DNA of 64,000 nucleotides from JASLQO01 sp002327525 (GCA_030744435.1 JASLQO010000009.1:1-64000); one strand, 5' to 3'. Numbered from the stretch's first letter, positions 1-9,761 are shown. The notes: generated by a model not told the origin, from the sequence alone. Numbers and translations are program-made.

Positions 1-80
1 AACGGCAGAGTGGAGCAGTCGAGCGGTTCTGAGAGCTCGGAGTTGAGTGAGAGGCGGTAGGGAGGCAGTTTGCTCACGCG
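1..80 (+). repeat. Dispersed repeat, copy A (partial, cut by window start)
   Basis: The window opens inside a copy of the dispersed repeat. The stretch from AACGGCAGAGTGGAGCAGTC to TTTGCTCACGCG matches the middle and end of the better preserved copies at 2727, 22609 and 31291. The fixed edge lies outside the window. Relict pntB begins about 66 bases downstream, so this copy sits where the front half of that gene is missing. Confidence 0.85.
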
Positions 81-146
81 TGAGCGGCGGGGCGTCTTCG
101 ATGCCGGCCGATTCGATCCAGTGACAGTGCGACCGCTGGCCAAAGA

Positions 147-985
147 ATGGTCCGGCGGGGGCCCGGCCCCGAATCGTCCTACCTATATGCAGTGGTGGGA
201 CTCTCACTACTGTTTGGTGTGATGGCGGTGCTGCCTATAGGTGGTGCGGATATGCCGGTGGTGATTTCTCTGCTCAACAGCTACTCAGGGCTGGCAGCCT
301 GTGCGGCTGGTTTTGCCATCAACAACAATATTCTTATCGTCGCAGGATCTATGGTAGGGGCGGCGGGGATTATCCGGACAAATATCATGTGTAAGGCGAT
401 GAACCGTTCACTTACCAACGTACTCTTTTCCGGTTTTGGCGCGGTTAAGCAAGCATCCGAAGTGGAGGGTGAAGTTAATCCGATCAGTACGGAAGATGCT
501 TTTTTTCTTTAAGCGGCCCAGTCGGTTACGTTGGTACCCGGTGACGGCATGGCAGGGGCTCGGGCCCAACATGTCATTCGTGAACTGGGCGAACTGCTTG
601 AATCGAATGGCGCTGAAGTCACCTATGCAATCCACCTGGTCGCGGGCCGTATGCCCGGCCATATGAACGTGCTGTTAGCCGAGGCGAATGTACCGTACGA
701 CCAATTGATTGAAATGGAAGACATTAACCCGCGTATTAATAATATAGATGTCGCTGTGGTGATCGGCGCGAATGATGTCGTCAACCCTTTCGCGCGTAAT
801 CATGAAAACAGCCCCATCTATAGAAAGCCTATCATTAACGTTGACCATGCTCGTACAGTGTTGGTCCTTAAGCGGTCCATGGCTTCGGGCTTCTCTGGTG
901 TTGACAATCCTTTCTTCTTCGGCGAAAACACACGCATGCTGTTTGGTGATGCAAAGGAATCAATTTCCGCCGTAGTCGGTGAGTT
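147..985 (+). pseudogene. pntB: Relict NAD(P) transhydrogenase subunit beta
   Basis: PntB is the membrane and NADP(H)-binding subunit of proton-translocating transhydrogenase. Only the C-terminal part survives. The last membrane segments contain GGADMPVVISLLNSYSG and IMCKAMNRS. The NADP-binding domain follows with VPGDGMAGARAQH, GRMPGHMNVLLAEA, VIGANDVVNP and NTRMLFGDAK. These are PntB hallmarks, so the identification is firm. About the first 190 residues are missing on the side facing repeat copy A. A TAA at 510-512 interrupts the frame between the two domains, and reading resumes in the same frame. The protein cannot be functional as encoded. If the cell has transhydrogenase, it must come from another locus. 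Confidence 0.9.
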
Positions 986-997
986 CAGAGGTAGATT

Positions 998-1595
998 TTG
1001 TCTACGCTGGATAGAGATGTATTTGAGACGCGCTCACCAGAGGCGGAGGCGGACGAGGGGTTTGTTCGACGCTGGTCTCCTCGTGCTTTTTCGGGAGCGC
1101 CGCTTTTCCTTGATCAAGTACATGTCTTGGTTGCGGCAGCGCACCGGGCACCTTCCTGTTTCAACTCGCAACCCTGGCGCTTCGTCTATGCCCTCAATGG
1201 CAATGATCGTTGGGCAGATGTGCTGGCAATTCTCATGGATATGAATCAGGTGTGGGCACAGCGAGCGAGTGGGCGTGCTCATAGCGGTTATTGCGAAAAC
1301 CATATTTGATGACGGCAAGCCTGCACCAACAGCCAGTTTTGATACGGGCAGTGCCTGGATGAGCATGGTACTACAGACTCAGAGCATGGGACTTGTCGGT
1401 CATACGATGTGGGGATTCCACTACGAACAAGCACCCGCAGCGTTAGAATTGCCGCCAGACCACAACGTACAGGCCATGGTTGCGGCGGGATATCCCGGTG
1501 AGGTGAGCGTCTTGCCAGAGAAGTATCAGGAGCGTGAAATACCTTCGCCGCGCAGGCATATTGATGAACTGCTGTTTCACGGTAAGCTTGGTTAA
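998..1595 (+). pseudogene. Nitroreductase family protein, frameshifted
   Basis: Nitroreductases are FMN-dependent NAD(P)H oxidoreductases acting on nitro compounds, quinones or similar acceptors. The first frame carries an FMN-phosphate-binding start (RRWSPRAFSG) and APSCFNSQPWRFVYA. After a frameshift near 1262-1268 the second frame continues with GVLIAVIAKT, the GKPAPTASFDTG segment, AWMSMVLQ and AMVAAGYPG. Joined, the two frames give a normal protein of about 195 residues. The start codon appears to be TTG at 998, just after the pntB relict. A single indel separates it from an intact gene, so a sequencing error is possible here, but the pseudogene neighbours favour real decay. Confidence 0.8.
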
Positions 1596-1601
1596 ACAAA
1601 A

Positions 1602-2573
1602 ATGAATGAGTGGATTCCGGAATTGCAACATTTTGTGGGCCTGGAATATGAGCCACTTGTTACGTTCATTACGGATTGGGGTGGTCCGCTCGGCACCTGG
1701 ATCGTCTTGCAACTTGTTGTCATTTTCGCTGGATTGCCAGCTGGTTTGCGCCTTGCATTGATTGCTACGATTGCGTTTATAACAAACGGCTGGCTCAAGT
1801 GGGCTTTTCTAGAGCCTCGTCCTTTCCACGTTAATCACGAACTTGTTACATTTGGTGCCGAGCATGGCTTTGGCATGCCGTCAGGCCATGCCCAGGGTGC
1901 TGCCGCTTTCTGGGGTGCGATGGGCTGGATGTGGCGTCATAAAACAGGTGCGCTTTTGGGTCTGGTTCTGTTCTCAATAGTCGTGGGGCTGACACGCGTA
2001 TACCTGAGTCTACACAGTCCTTTACAGGTGGTCATTGGGCTCTTATTTGGTTTTGCACTTGCCTATATTGTATTGGCGGCCTGGCCACGAGTGAGCCAGG
2101 GCTTGCAAGCTGTCACTTGGGCGCGAAGATGGCTCATCCTCGCTGCGGGGATTGGGGTAATGTTTGCTGTCAGTGAAATTATCCTAAGCCTGAGTGATGG
2201 ATTCGTCGTGCCGCAGATCTGGATTGAAGGCTATGCTCGGGCGGAAGGCGTGACAAACGCATCTGCGGACGATCTCACTTTTTTTAGCAACCCGACGGTG
2301 TTAATTGGTGGCATGGGCGCGGGATACGGTGCGCTGGCACTTTTAGCCGAAAAATGGCCGATTGGGCTGATGCAGATGCATCTAAAATGGATGGCGTTGC
2401 TCGGTGCAATCTTGATGAACGGCCTTTTCATCGGCGTGATTGGCCTGCTACTGGGCCTTGAGGTCGGCGCACTCACCTTTCTTATGGCTTTCCTGCATCC
2501 TTTGCTGGTGCTGTATATACCCATGAGGCTGTTGCACACAAGCGCATCAACACCTGACGAAGGAGACGGATAG
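1602..2573 (+). CDS. PAP2-family membrane phosphatase
   Basis: This 323-residue integral membrane protein belongs to the type 2 phosphatidic acid phosphatase superfamily. It probably removes phosphate from a lipid or polyprenyl pyrophosphate at the membrane face. The three-part signature is present: K66 to R73-P74 (KWAFLEPRP), PSGH at 93-96, and R132 with H138 in TRVYLSLHSPLQV. The Asp that usually follows the last His is Gln at 142. Catalytic Arg and His residues are kept, so activity is plausible but not assured. Five or six hydrophobic segments extend to the C-terminus, longer than the minimal family fold. The stop codon abuts the TTG start of the next gene, so the two were co-transcribed. 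The substrate cannot be read from sequence. Confidence 0.85.
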   Translation: MNEWIPELQHFVGLEYEPLVTFITDWGGPLGTWIVLQLVVIFAGLPAGLRLALIATIAFITNGWLKWAFLEPRPFHVNHELVTFGAEHGFGMPSGHAQGAAAFWGAMGWMWRHKTGALLGLVLFSIVVGLTRVYLSLHSPLQVVIGLLFGFALAYIVLAAWPRVSQGLQAVTWARRWLILAAGIGVMFAVSEIILSLSDGFVVPQIWIEGYARAEGVTNASADDLTFFSNPTVLIGGMGAGYGALALLAEKWPIGLMQMHLKWMALLGAILMNGLFIGVIGLLLGLEVGALTFLMAFLHPLLVLYIPMRLLHTSASTPDEGDG

Positions 2574-2726
2574 TTGAGCGAGGAAAGTCAGTTTCGTGAG
2601 ATCGTAATCATTGGCGCCGGGGTGTGTGGTATTTACATGCTCCACAAAATGCGAAGTCTCGGTCTTGATGCGGTTGCACTTGAACGGGCGGTGATCTGGG
2701 TGGTACGTGGTATTGGAACCGTGACA
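2574..2726 (+). pseudogene. 5' remnant of a flavin-containing (Baeyer-Villiger type) monooxygenase
   Basis: The start is TTG at 2574, preceded by AAGGAG eight bases upstream and directly after the PAP2 stop. The product opens with the FAD-binding fingerprint VIIGAGVCGIYMLHKMRSLG. The next expected motif, GDLGGTWYWNR, is present one frame over at about 2690-2725, so there is a frameshift after residue 38. The gene then ends at the edge of repeat copy B. About 90 percent of a normal FMO/BVMO of 500-600 residues is missing. The GG-TWYWNR motif points to the BVMO branch. Confidence 0.85.
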
Positions 2727-2856
2727 CGGATAGAAAATATAAAAGGGATGTTCGGTATCGCGGTGTGGTCCGTGGTCAACGGCACAGTGGGGTAGTCGAG
2801 CGGTTCTGAGAGCTCGGAATTGAGTGAGAGGCGGTAGGGGGTTGGTTTGCTCACGC
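2727..2856 (+). repeat. Dispersed repeat, copy B
   Basis: The copy runs from CGGATAGAAAATATAAAAGG to GGTTTGCTCACGC. It matches the other copies across the GTCCGTGGTCAACGGCACAG segment and the TTCTGAGAGCTC core. The left, fixed edge coincides with the break in the flavin monooxygenase gene. Confidence 0.92.
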
Positions 2857-2940
2857 TCAGAAAATGATGGATCACCTCCTGTCACCGCTGATCGAGACAA
2901 CTGTACCGTCGCAATACTTACCGGTTTGAACAGGTTTATC

Positions 2941-4116
2941 TTAGTTGGAGCGCAGCAGATCAGCACGTCGCACTAACGGAAAGCCAAGCGCAGCGCCAAC
3001 AACAACACAGACGACAACAAACCAGCCATTCAGCGTAAAACCACCCATGTCCGCCAAAGTACCACCAGCGAACGGGGCAACCGCGCCGCCAATCAGGATA
3101 AAAGCTGCGTGTGCACCGGCAAGAGAACCGGTAGGGTCTACCCTCGCGAGACAGCCAAGAAAGATCGGCAATATGGCGATGGGCAACATCAAGAAAACGG
3201 GAGCTACAACAAAAAATTCAATCGGCGAGCCCGCGTTGGCAAGCGCAAGCGCCGAGATAACGATGACAACCAATATTATTGCTATCGGTGCCATAGCATT
3301 CATCCGAGCGCCAATAAAGCCCGCCACCAGAGGCAGGATAATACCGACAACACTGCCAACCATGAACACATAGCCGATTTCCTCAGCGCTAAGTAGTACT
3401 GCCCGACCTACCTTGACGATAAAGAGGCCGAGCGTGCCATGGCCGAAAAAAATCGCACCGAGCCCGGCAAGTCCGATCCAACCGATCAGCAGATTCGGTT
3501 TCTTCCCGGTTTCGCCCAGGTCACCGACGGGTTCGGTTCTCGGTGTACTCATGACGAAAAACAGGGCGCAAAATGAACAAAGCGCGTATACGAGATACAG
3601 ACCGTCAACCGCACTAAAACTGGTGATCGGCGGCAGCACTTCGTGCAGATGCAGCGCACGAGGCAGTGCGTAAGCGATGAAGATACCCATAACGCCAATC
3701 ATCGAATTGATGATGCCAAAGGTGATTTCCGGATTGCGGCTGCGGCCTGCCGTCGTCATCACTGTCGCAACCACAGCCCCCAGAGCGAAACCAGCGGGAG
3801 CGCGACAGACGATGAGCCAGTCCGTTGTCGGCACCATGACGGATGCGAGATTCAGACTGACAATGACGACAACACCAACAAGAAAAGTGCGCTGTGCTGA
3901 TATCCGAGTTGCCAGCTTGGCGAATGTCAGATTTCCGGCAGCTATCGCCGCTAATTCAACAGATGCAACCAGTCCCGCAATAGTATTTGTTGAGTCAAAC
4001 GACAGGATGATTGCGTCAATGTTAAACGCCATACCAAGAGATGCTGCAAAGGCAAGAAGCATGACGCCGGTTAGGGAGATAAGCTGTAGTGCTGTCAGTC
4101 GAATCTGTGTTGACAT
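2941..4116 (-). CDS. MFS transporter
   Basis: This is a 391-residue major facilitator superfamily protein with about twelve hydrophobic segments. It probably exports or imports a small organic molecule by proton coupling. The start was placed at ATG 4116 (MSTQIRLTALQ); the longer open frame begins with an unlikely basic stretch. A basic loop after the second pair of helices and the FALGAVVATVM segment fit the family. The 14-helix drug-efflux variant is excluded by length. It faces away from the serine hydrolase and shares no operon with the PAP2 pair. Its 3' end lies about 85 bases from repeat copy B. The substrate is unknown. Confidence 0.8.
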   Translation of the reverse strand: MSTQIRLTALQLISLTGVMLLAFAASLGMAFNIDAIILSFDSTNTIAGLVASVELAAIAAGNLTFAKLATRISAQRTFLVGVVVIVSLNLASVMVPTTDWLIVCRAPAGFALGAVVATVMTTAGRSRNPEITFGIINSMIGVMGIFIAYALPRALHLHEVLPPITSFSAVDGLYLVYALCSFCALFFVMSTPRTEPVGDLGETGKKPNLLIGWIGLAGLGAIFFGHGTLGLFIVKVGRAVLLSAEEIGYVFMVGSVVGIILPLVAGFIGARMNAMAPIAIILVVIVISALALANAGSPIEFFVVAPVFLMLPIAILPIFLGCLARVDPTGSLAGAHAAFILIGGAVAPFAGGTLADMGGFTLNGWFVVVCVVVGAALGFPLVRRADLLRSN

Positions 4117-4239
4117 AAATGCGTTACTTCGATAAGTCCTCAAGTTGGCTAGAGCAGGTGTGCGGGAGTTATGAAATCTCAACCAAATCACATACCTCCG
4201 GATACTAAACCACTTCATGGATCGGAAACATAACAGGCG

Positions 4240-4312
4240 AAAAAAGTGTACTCATCCCCTTTCTGTGCTAAGAAAGTGTACCCGTCCCCTTTCTGTGGTC
4301 CCCTTTCTGTGA
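4240..4312 (+). repeat. Short GTGTACCCGTCCCCTTT-type repeats (REP-like), tandem
   Basis: Two near-identical units of about 26 bases (AAGTGTACTCATCCCCTTTCTGTG at 4244-4267 in its core, then the GTGTACCCGTCCCC version) and a third partial unit stand in tandem between two divergent genes. The same motif, in either orientation, recurs at 9780, 12254, 40493 and 41425. It resembles the short palindromic sequences that accompany Y1 (RAYT) transposases, but no such transposase is in the window. Confidence 0.75.
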
Positions 4313-4354
4313 TGAAGGGTAAGTGTTGGTAGAGACAGCTGACATGACGAGCTG

Positions 4355-6211
4355 ATGAGAACCCGACTAACCGGTGCGGTATTCGCTCTGCTTCTATTTG
4401 CAGGATCAGGTCTTTCACAAGATATATCGGACAGTTCGGTTGAAGGGCTTGAGTCACGAATTCAGAAAATTCTGGATGAGAACAATACCCCCGGCTTGAT
4501 AGGCGCAATCATTTCGCGTGACAAGGTCATCTGGCAGGGGGCCTTAGGCATTGCAGACAGAAACACCGGCAGACCCGTAACGACGGATACCTTGTTCCGG
4601 GTTGGCTCCATATCGAAATCGTTCGTGTCCCTGTCGATACTGAAACTGGTTGAAAAAGGTGATTTATCACTCGATTTGGTTGTCAATGAGGTCGTTCCTG
4701 AGGCGGGCGTGAATAACCCGTGGGAGAATACGAATCCCATCAGGTTGTACCATGTGCTTGAGCACACGGCAGGATTTGATGACCTTCATTTGAGGGACTA
4801 CAACTTCAGCGATCCAAACGTAACCACACTGCAGGGAATTCAATTCAATCGAGGTTCAAGGGATGCCAGATGGCGACCCGGAACCCGGATGTCGTATTCC
4901 AACATGGGGCCGCCTGTCGCTGCACTGGTGCTGGAGAAAGTCACAGGCGAGAGCTTTGAGGAATTTGTCGACAGGGAGGTATTTAAAGCTTTGGATATGA
5001 AGACAGCCACCTTCATGTTTGATGAAGCTGTGGCTGCAAGCTATAGCGATGACGGATCAACGAATCAGCCCTATGCGCACATTTCGGTCAGATCATCGGG
5101 TGCGTTGAACGCCAGCAGTGCAGACATGATTCAGCTACTGAAGATGTATCTGAATCGGGGCAAAGTAGCCGGGCAAACTTTCATATCCAAAAAATCTCTT
5201 GATCGCATGGAGAAATCGACGTCGACGCTCGCAGCGAAGCAGGGCTTGAGCGTGGGTTACGGACTCAGCAATTACACCACCCAAAAAAATGGATTTGTCA
5301 TGAAAGGTCACAATGGCGGCATTGACGGGTTCATTTCAACCTATGCGTACCTGCCAGAATTTGACGTTGGCTATTTCTTTTCGATAAACGCAGGAAATGG
5401 AAAGGCCTTTGTTGCCATCAATGATGAGGTCACAACATTTACAACGCGGGATCTCTTGCCGCCGAAACCCGTGAGTTCTGTTGAGATACCGACAGGGGAT
5501 GTGGCTGACTATATCGGTTACTACCAGCCCGATTCGCCTCGTGCGGAAATTGCACGGGCAATTGAAACCCTGTCGGGTGTTGTCATGCTTGATTACCGGG
5601 ATGGAGAATTATCGATCGGTGCACCGTTCGATGAGAAACAGAAATACCTGCCCGTCGGAGATCAGAAGTTCATCAAAGAAGGTGATGCCCTGCCGTCTCT
5701 GATTCTTGTTGAATCAGACCTTGGTGAGAAGTTTGTTCAAGGTGGAGCAGGTCCGACGCTGATAAAGATCTCACCTGTATATGCCTTTACCCGGTGGGCA
5801 GGTGCGTTGTTTACTGCGGTTTTACTGGCGAGTTCGTTGCTATTCGCACCAGTATGGATTGTCCGGAGGTTGCTGGGCAGACTGGACCGTCCCCTTCTCT
5901 GGGTTCGATCTCTGCCGTTAATCGCGACGCTTACGTTTGTGATTTCAATGCTCCTATTCACTTTTGGGATGGAGAAAACGAGCAGGCTGGCAGAGATCTC
6001 GATCTGGTCGGTTGGATATTGGGTAGGTTCAATCTTGTTCGCAGCTTCGACTGTGATTGCCTTGCTCTATGTTCTGTCCAAATATGGCGACAGACAAGAA
6101 GTTGGGCCGATTGTCTGGATGCATTCGTTCCTGGTTTCCTGTGCTGCATTCCTACTGACTGCCTACTGGTTTAGCTACGGGCTTATCGGGGTTCGACTGT
6201 GGACATATTAG
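4355..6211 (+). CDS. Membrane-anchored serine hydrolase (class C beta-lactamase/PBP4* fold)
   Basis: This 618-residue protein has an N-terminal signal peptide (about residues 1-21) and a serine-hydrolase domain (about 30-360). The SxxK motif is S85-I-S-K88, the YxN motif is Y181-S-N183, and the third motif is the HNG of KGHNGGIDGF. These are the catalytic elements of the family that includes class C beta-lactamases, D-aminopeptidases and esterases. The extra C-terminal part is a linker domain followed by about four hydrophobic helices (roughly 480-615). The enzyme is therefore probably displayed on the periplasmic face of the inner membrane. The helix-tailed form is more typical of peptidase or esterase members than of resistance enzymes. 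A decayed relative with a similar tail lies at 42812-43990. Confidence 0.85.
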   Translation: MRTRLTGAVFALLLFAGSGLSQDISDSSVEGLESRIQKILDENNTPGLIGAIISRDKVIWQGALGIADRNTGRPVTTDTLFRVGSISKSFVSLSILKLVEKGDLSLDLVVNEVVPEAGVNNPWENTNPIRLYHVLEHTAGFDDLHLRDYNFSDPNVTTLQGIQFNRGSRDARWRPGTRMSYSNMGPPVAALVLEKVTGESFEEFVDREVFKALDMKTATFMFDEAVAASYSDDGSTNQPYAHISVRSSGALNASSADMIQLLKMYLNRGKVAGQTFISKKSLDRMEKSTSTLAAKQGLSVGYGLSNYTTQKNGFVMKGHNGGIDGFISTYAYLPEFDVGYFFSINAGNGKAFVAINDEVTTFTTRDLLPPKPVSSVEIPTGDVADYIGYYQPDSPRAEIARAIETLSGVVMLDYRDGELSIGAPFDEKQKYLPVGDQKFIKEGDALPSLILVESDLGEKFVQGGAGPTLIKISPVYAFTRWAGALFTAVLLASSLLFAPVWIVRRLLGRLDRPLLWVRSLPLIATLTFVISMLLFTFGMEKTSRLAEISIWSVGYWVGSILFAASTVIALLYVLSKYGDRQEVGPIVWMHSFLVSCAAFLLTAYWFSYGLIGVRLWTY

Positions 6212-6305
6212 TCGGATATTTGACGGGGTCTTAACAGCTTAGAATTCATAAACGGGCGGCGGCTCTAATGCGCTAACCTATCTGCAAGTTGAAAGGACCC
6301 ACTTC

Positions 6306-9300
6306 ATGGCGAATACAGACCTAATCTCCGCCGCCGCACCTGCCACGACTACGGCCGCGGCTGCGCAGCAGAAAGACGGTATATGCGGTATCTGCCCCGC
6401 TGGTTGTTTCATCCAGGCGACGTTCGAACACGGGGAAATGCGTACCGTCGCGCCACGCCTCAATCACCCTCTTGGTATGATCTGTAATAATGGCGCTCAT
6501 TCCACCGATATCGTCTACGACCCCGATCGGCTGAAACACCCGCTGCGCCGCATCGGCCCCAAGGGCAGCGTCGAGTTCGAGCGCATTTCGTGGAACGAAG
6601 CGTTCGATATAATCGAACAGCGTTTCAAGACGATCAAGGCTGAATCCGGAGCGGAAGCCACGGCGATCTATACCGGTCGCGGGAGCTTCGAACTTTCTCT
6701 GTGCGATGTTTTTCAGCCGGCCGGTGTTGCCGTCTCCTCGGCATCGAGTGTGCTGTTCCCATTCGGATCGCCAAATACGCTCGGTGTGGGTGCACTGTGT
6801 TACGTCTCGTTTGCAATGATTGCACCCCATGTAACGTTCGGGGAAATGTACATCACCCTGGATCCTGACATCGAGCAGGCTGACTCGATTGTCGTGTGGG
6901 GTGCCAACCCGGCCACCGACTCACCACCAACCATTCACCGGCAGATCATCCAGGCCAGAGAGCGTGGAGCACGCGTTATTGCCATCGATCCACGAAAGAA
7001 TGAAACGGCACTCGCGGTTGACGCCGAGTGGATTTCCATCCGCCCCGGCACGGATGGTGCACTGGCCTTGAGCATGATTCAGGTGCTGATCGAGGAGGAA
7101 CTTTACGACGAAAAGTTCGTGGAGGAATGGACGCTTGGATTCGAAGAGCTTGCCACCTACACCCAACACTTTCGCCCCGAAGTGGTGGAGCCCATCACCG
7201 GAGTACCCGCCGGGACTATCGTCCAGTTAGCGCGTCACCTTGCAACTACCCGCGGGGTGAGTCCGGTGATGTACACAGGGCTCGAGTACTCGGACAGCGG
7301 CGTTCAGGCGATTCGCGCAGTGTTCACGCTATGGGCGCTTGCTGGACAGCTCGATGTTCCCGGCGGTTTGCTCATCCGCATGAGAGAGAACCAGTTTCCG
7401 ATCAACCGCGATGGCCTCATCCCGAACCCGAATGTCAAAAAGGCTCTCGGCCGCGACCGTTTTCCCGTCTACAGCATGTATCGCGGTGAATCACATGCCA
7501 TCGCGCTGCCGGATTCCGTGCTTAACGAAAACCCCTACAAGATACGAGGGTTGATGATCCTCGGAGGGTCCATCATCACCGCCTGGCCCAATCCCGAAAT
7601 CTGGCGAAAAACCTTCGACGCCCTCGACTTTCTCGTTTGTGTCGATAGATACCTCACCGCCGATGCCGCATATGCCGACATCGTTCTTCCGGCGACGACG
7701 ATGTACGAAATCGACTCGTACATGGTCTACGGCCCCATGTTTTCGCTACGGGAGAAGATGCTGGAACCCATCGGTGAAGCACGGGACGATTTCCATATTC
7801 TGACGGAACTCGCAAGGCGATTGGGGTACGGGGAACGCTATCCCCAGAACGACGAAGAACGGCTGCGCCACGTATTGAAGGGCTCCGGCTTCACTTTGGA
7901 GGAAGTGCGCGAGGCAGGAGGAACGGTACGCATCCAGAGCGTCATGACTCAGTACAAGAAATGGGAGAAGCGCAGTTTGCGCGAGGACGGAAAACCCGGA
8001 TTTGCAACGCCCAGCGGGAAGTTCGAGATCGCTTCTTCGATTCTCGCAGACCACGGTTATGACTCACTTCCCATCTATAGCGAGCCGGGAGAGGGGCCCC
8101 TTGCTCAGCCTGAACTGGCAAAACGCTACCCACTGGTATTCAATTCCGGCGCGCGTCCGTTTGCCGACTTCAGGTCACAACACCATGGTGTGGCGAAGCT
8201 GAACAAACGGGCACTCGATCCACGGGTCACGCTCAACACCGAGGACGCCTCGGTTCGAGGTATATCAGAAAGTGACTGGGTGTGGGTTGAAACGCTTCGG
8301 GGGCGCGTCAGATTCCGCGCCCACGTCACCGATCGCATTGTGAGGGGTGCGATTGATGCAAACATGGGCGGCGGAGGAGTGCTCGGTCCTGAGGCATGGC
8401 AGGACTGCAACGTCAACGACCTCACCGACCTCGAGCGCTACGATCCCATCAGCGGGTTTCCGGTGTACAAGGCGCTACTGTGTGAGGTCGTTTCTGCAGG
8501 CGGCGCATCGTCCTCCCGCGGGAACGCTACCTATCACGCGCAGGAAGGCCCCGAGGGGGGAAGAACCACGCAACCCGCCGAACCAGCCCCTACCCTGCGC
8601 CAGGTCTATCTCGACAATAACGCAAGCACCTTCGTTCACTCCTCGATACTCGAAGCCATGAATCCGTTCTTAACAGAACAAGGCGGCAACCCATCGAGCG
8701 TGCATTTCCATGGAGTGAGGAGCCGGAGCGCTGTTGAGGACGCTCGCAGGAAGCTCGCCGCGGCGATCAACTGCACAGCGAGACGCATCCTCTTCACCGG
8801 TGGCGGGAGCGAAGCAGACAACCTGGCCATCAAGGGGGCGGCTCTCGCGCTCCGTGCCCGGGGCAGGCACATCATCACGAGCGCGATAGAGCATCCCGCC
8901 GTTCTGGGAGCATGCCACGGCCTTCGGGAATTCGGATTTGAAACCACCGTACTGCCGGTTGGCGCCGATGGCCGGGTTGACGCATCCGATGTCGAGACCG
9001 CAATACGCGAAGACACGGTGCTAGTGAGTATCATGATGGCCAACAACGAACTCGGTACGATTCAGCCGGTTAACAGCATCGGTTCACTCTGCCGTCGTCA
9101 CGGTGTCCTCTTCCACGTGGATGCCGTCCAGGCCCTGGGTAAGATTCCCATCGATGTGGAAGAGATCAAGGCCGACCTCCTAGCCGTGTCAGCGCACAAG
9201 CTCCATGGTCCGAAAGGGGTGGGCGCGCTGTTCGTTCGCAAGGGTGTCGAGTTATCACCTCTCATCCATGGTGGAGAACAGGAATACGGCCTGCGTGCTG

Positions 9301-9761
9301 GCACGGAAAACGTGCCCGGAATCGTCGGCTTCGGCAAAGCCTGTGAATTTATGCTTCGAAACCTGAACGGAGGAGCTCTGGATCGTGTCGCTGCCATGCG
9401 CGACGATATCGAATTCCGTTTACTCGAACTCGCTGGCGGTGCCCGTGTCACCGGTGGTACGGCCCCGAGAGTACCTAACACGACCAACCTGGTGCTGCCC
9501 GGGATGCGAGGTGAGTCGCTGGTCCTCGCGCTGGACAGGTACGGCGTCTGCTTCTCTTCCGGGTCCGCATGCAAGTCCGGCAATCCGGATCCATCTCACG
9601 TATTGCTCGCCGCTGGGCTCAGCGAGGACGAAGCGCACTGTTCCATTCGTCTGTCGTTGGGAATCGACACCACCCCCGATGACATCGACTACGCCGTCAC
9701 CATGTTCGAGAAAGTTATGGCCGAGAGTGAGAGTGCGATTCGTTTTATGGGTTGTCGTTGA
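6306..9761 (+). CDS. Molybdopterin oxidoreductase fused to a NifS/IscS-type cysteine desulfurase
   Basis: One uninterrupted frame of 1151 residues encodes two complete enzymes. Residues 1 to about 735 are a DMSO-reductase-family molybdoenzyme. A [4Fe-4S] motif is formed by C27, C30, C34 and C60, and C165 in SPNTLGVGALC is the likely Mo ligand, as in PhsA/PsrA/NapA-type enzymes. The C-terminal dinucleotide-binding domain ends near FPVYKALLCEV. A Gly/Ser/Pro-rich linker of about 30 residues follows. From V767 to the end is a full-length class V PLP enzyme with VYLDNNAS, PLP lysine K965 (SAHKLHG) and catalytic cysteine C1089 (SSGSACKSG). No TAT signal is seen, so it should act in the cytoplasm. 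In E. coli, IscS passes sulfur through FdhD to the Mo site of formate dehydrogenase. The fusion could be a built-in sulfur donor (inference). The start ATG 6306 follows GAAAGGA. No electron-transfer subunit or fdhD is adjacent, and the substrate is unknown. Confidence 0.9.
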   Translation: MANTDLISAAAPATTTAAAAQQKDGICGICPAGCFIQATFEHGEMRTVAPRLNHPLGMICNNGAHSTDIVYDPDRLKHPLRRIGPKGSVEFERISWNEAFDIIEQRFKTIKAESGAEATAIYTGRGSFELSLCDVFQPAGVAVSSASSVLFPFGSPNTLGVGALCYVSFAMIAPHVTFGEMYITLDPDIEQADSIVVWGANPATDSPPTIHRQIIQARERGARVIAIDPRKNETALAVDAEWISIRPGTDGALALSMIQVLIEEELYDEKFVEEWTLGFEELATYTQHFRPEVVEPITGVPAGTIVQLARHLATTRGVSPVMYTGLEYSDSGVQAIRAVFTLWALAGQLDVPGGLLIRMRENQFPINRDGLIPNPNVKKALGRDRFPVYSMYRGESHAIALPDSVLNENPYKIRGLMILGGSIITAWPNPEIWRKTFDALDFLVCVDRYLTADAAYADIVLPATTMYEIDSYMVYGPMFSLREKMLEPIGEARDDFHILTELARRLGYGERYPQNDEERLRHVLKGSGFTLEEVREAGGTVRIQSVMTQYKKWEKRSLREDGKPGFATPSGKFEIASSILADHGYDSLPIYSEPGEGPLAQPELAKRYPLVFNSGARPFADFRSQHHGVAKLNKRALDPRVTLNTEDASVRGISESDWVWVETLRGRVRFRAHVTDRIVRGAIDANMGGGGVLGPEAWQDCNVNDLTDLERYDPISGFPVYKALLCEVVSAGGASSSRGNATYHAQEGPEGGRTTQPAEPAPTLRQVYLDNNASTFVHSSILEAMNPFLTEQGGNPSSVHFHGVRSRSAVEDARRKLAAAINCTARRILFTGGGSEADNLAIKGAALALRARGRHIITSAIEHPAVLGACHGLREFGFETTVLPVGADGRVDASDVETAIREDTVLVSIMMANNELGTIQPVNSIGSLCRRHGVLFHVDAVQALGKIPIDVEEIKADLLAVSAHKLHGPKGVGALFVRKGVELSPLIHGGEQEYGLRAGTENVPGIVGFGKACEFMLRNLNGGALDRVAAMRDDIEFRLLELAGGARVTGGTAPRVPNTTNLVLPGMRGESLVLALDRYGVCFSSGSACKSGNPDPSHVLLAAGLSEDEAHCSIRLSLGIDTTPDDIDYAVTMFEKVMAESESAIRFMGCR

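Noticed and set aside
4355..6211. Beta-lactamase conferring resistance
   Set aside because: SxxK and YxN are common to a wide hydrolase family. The C-terminal membrane helices are atypical of resistance enzymes.
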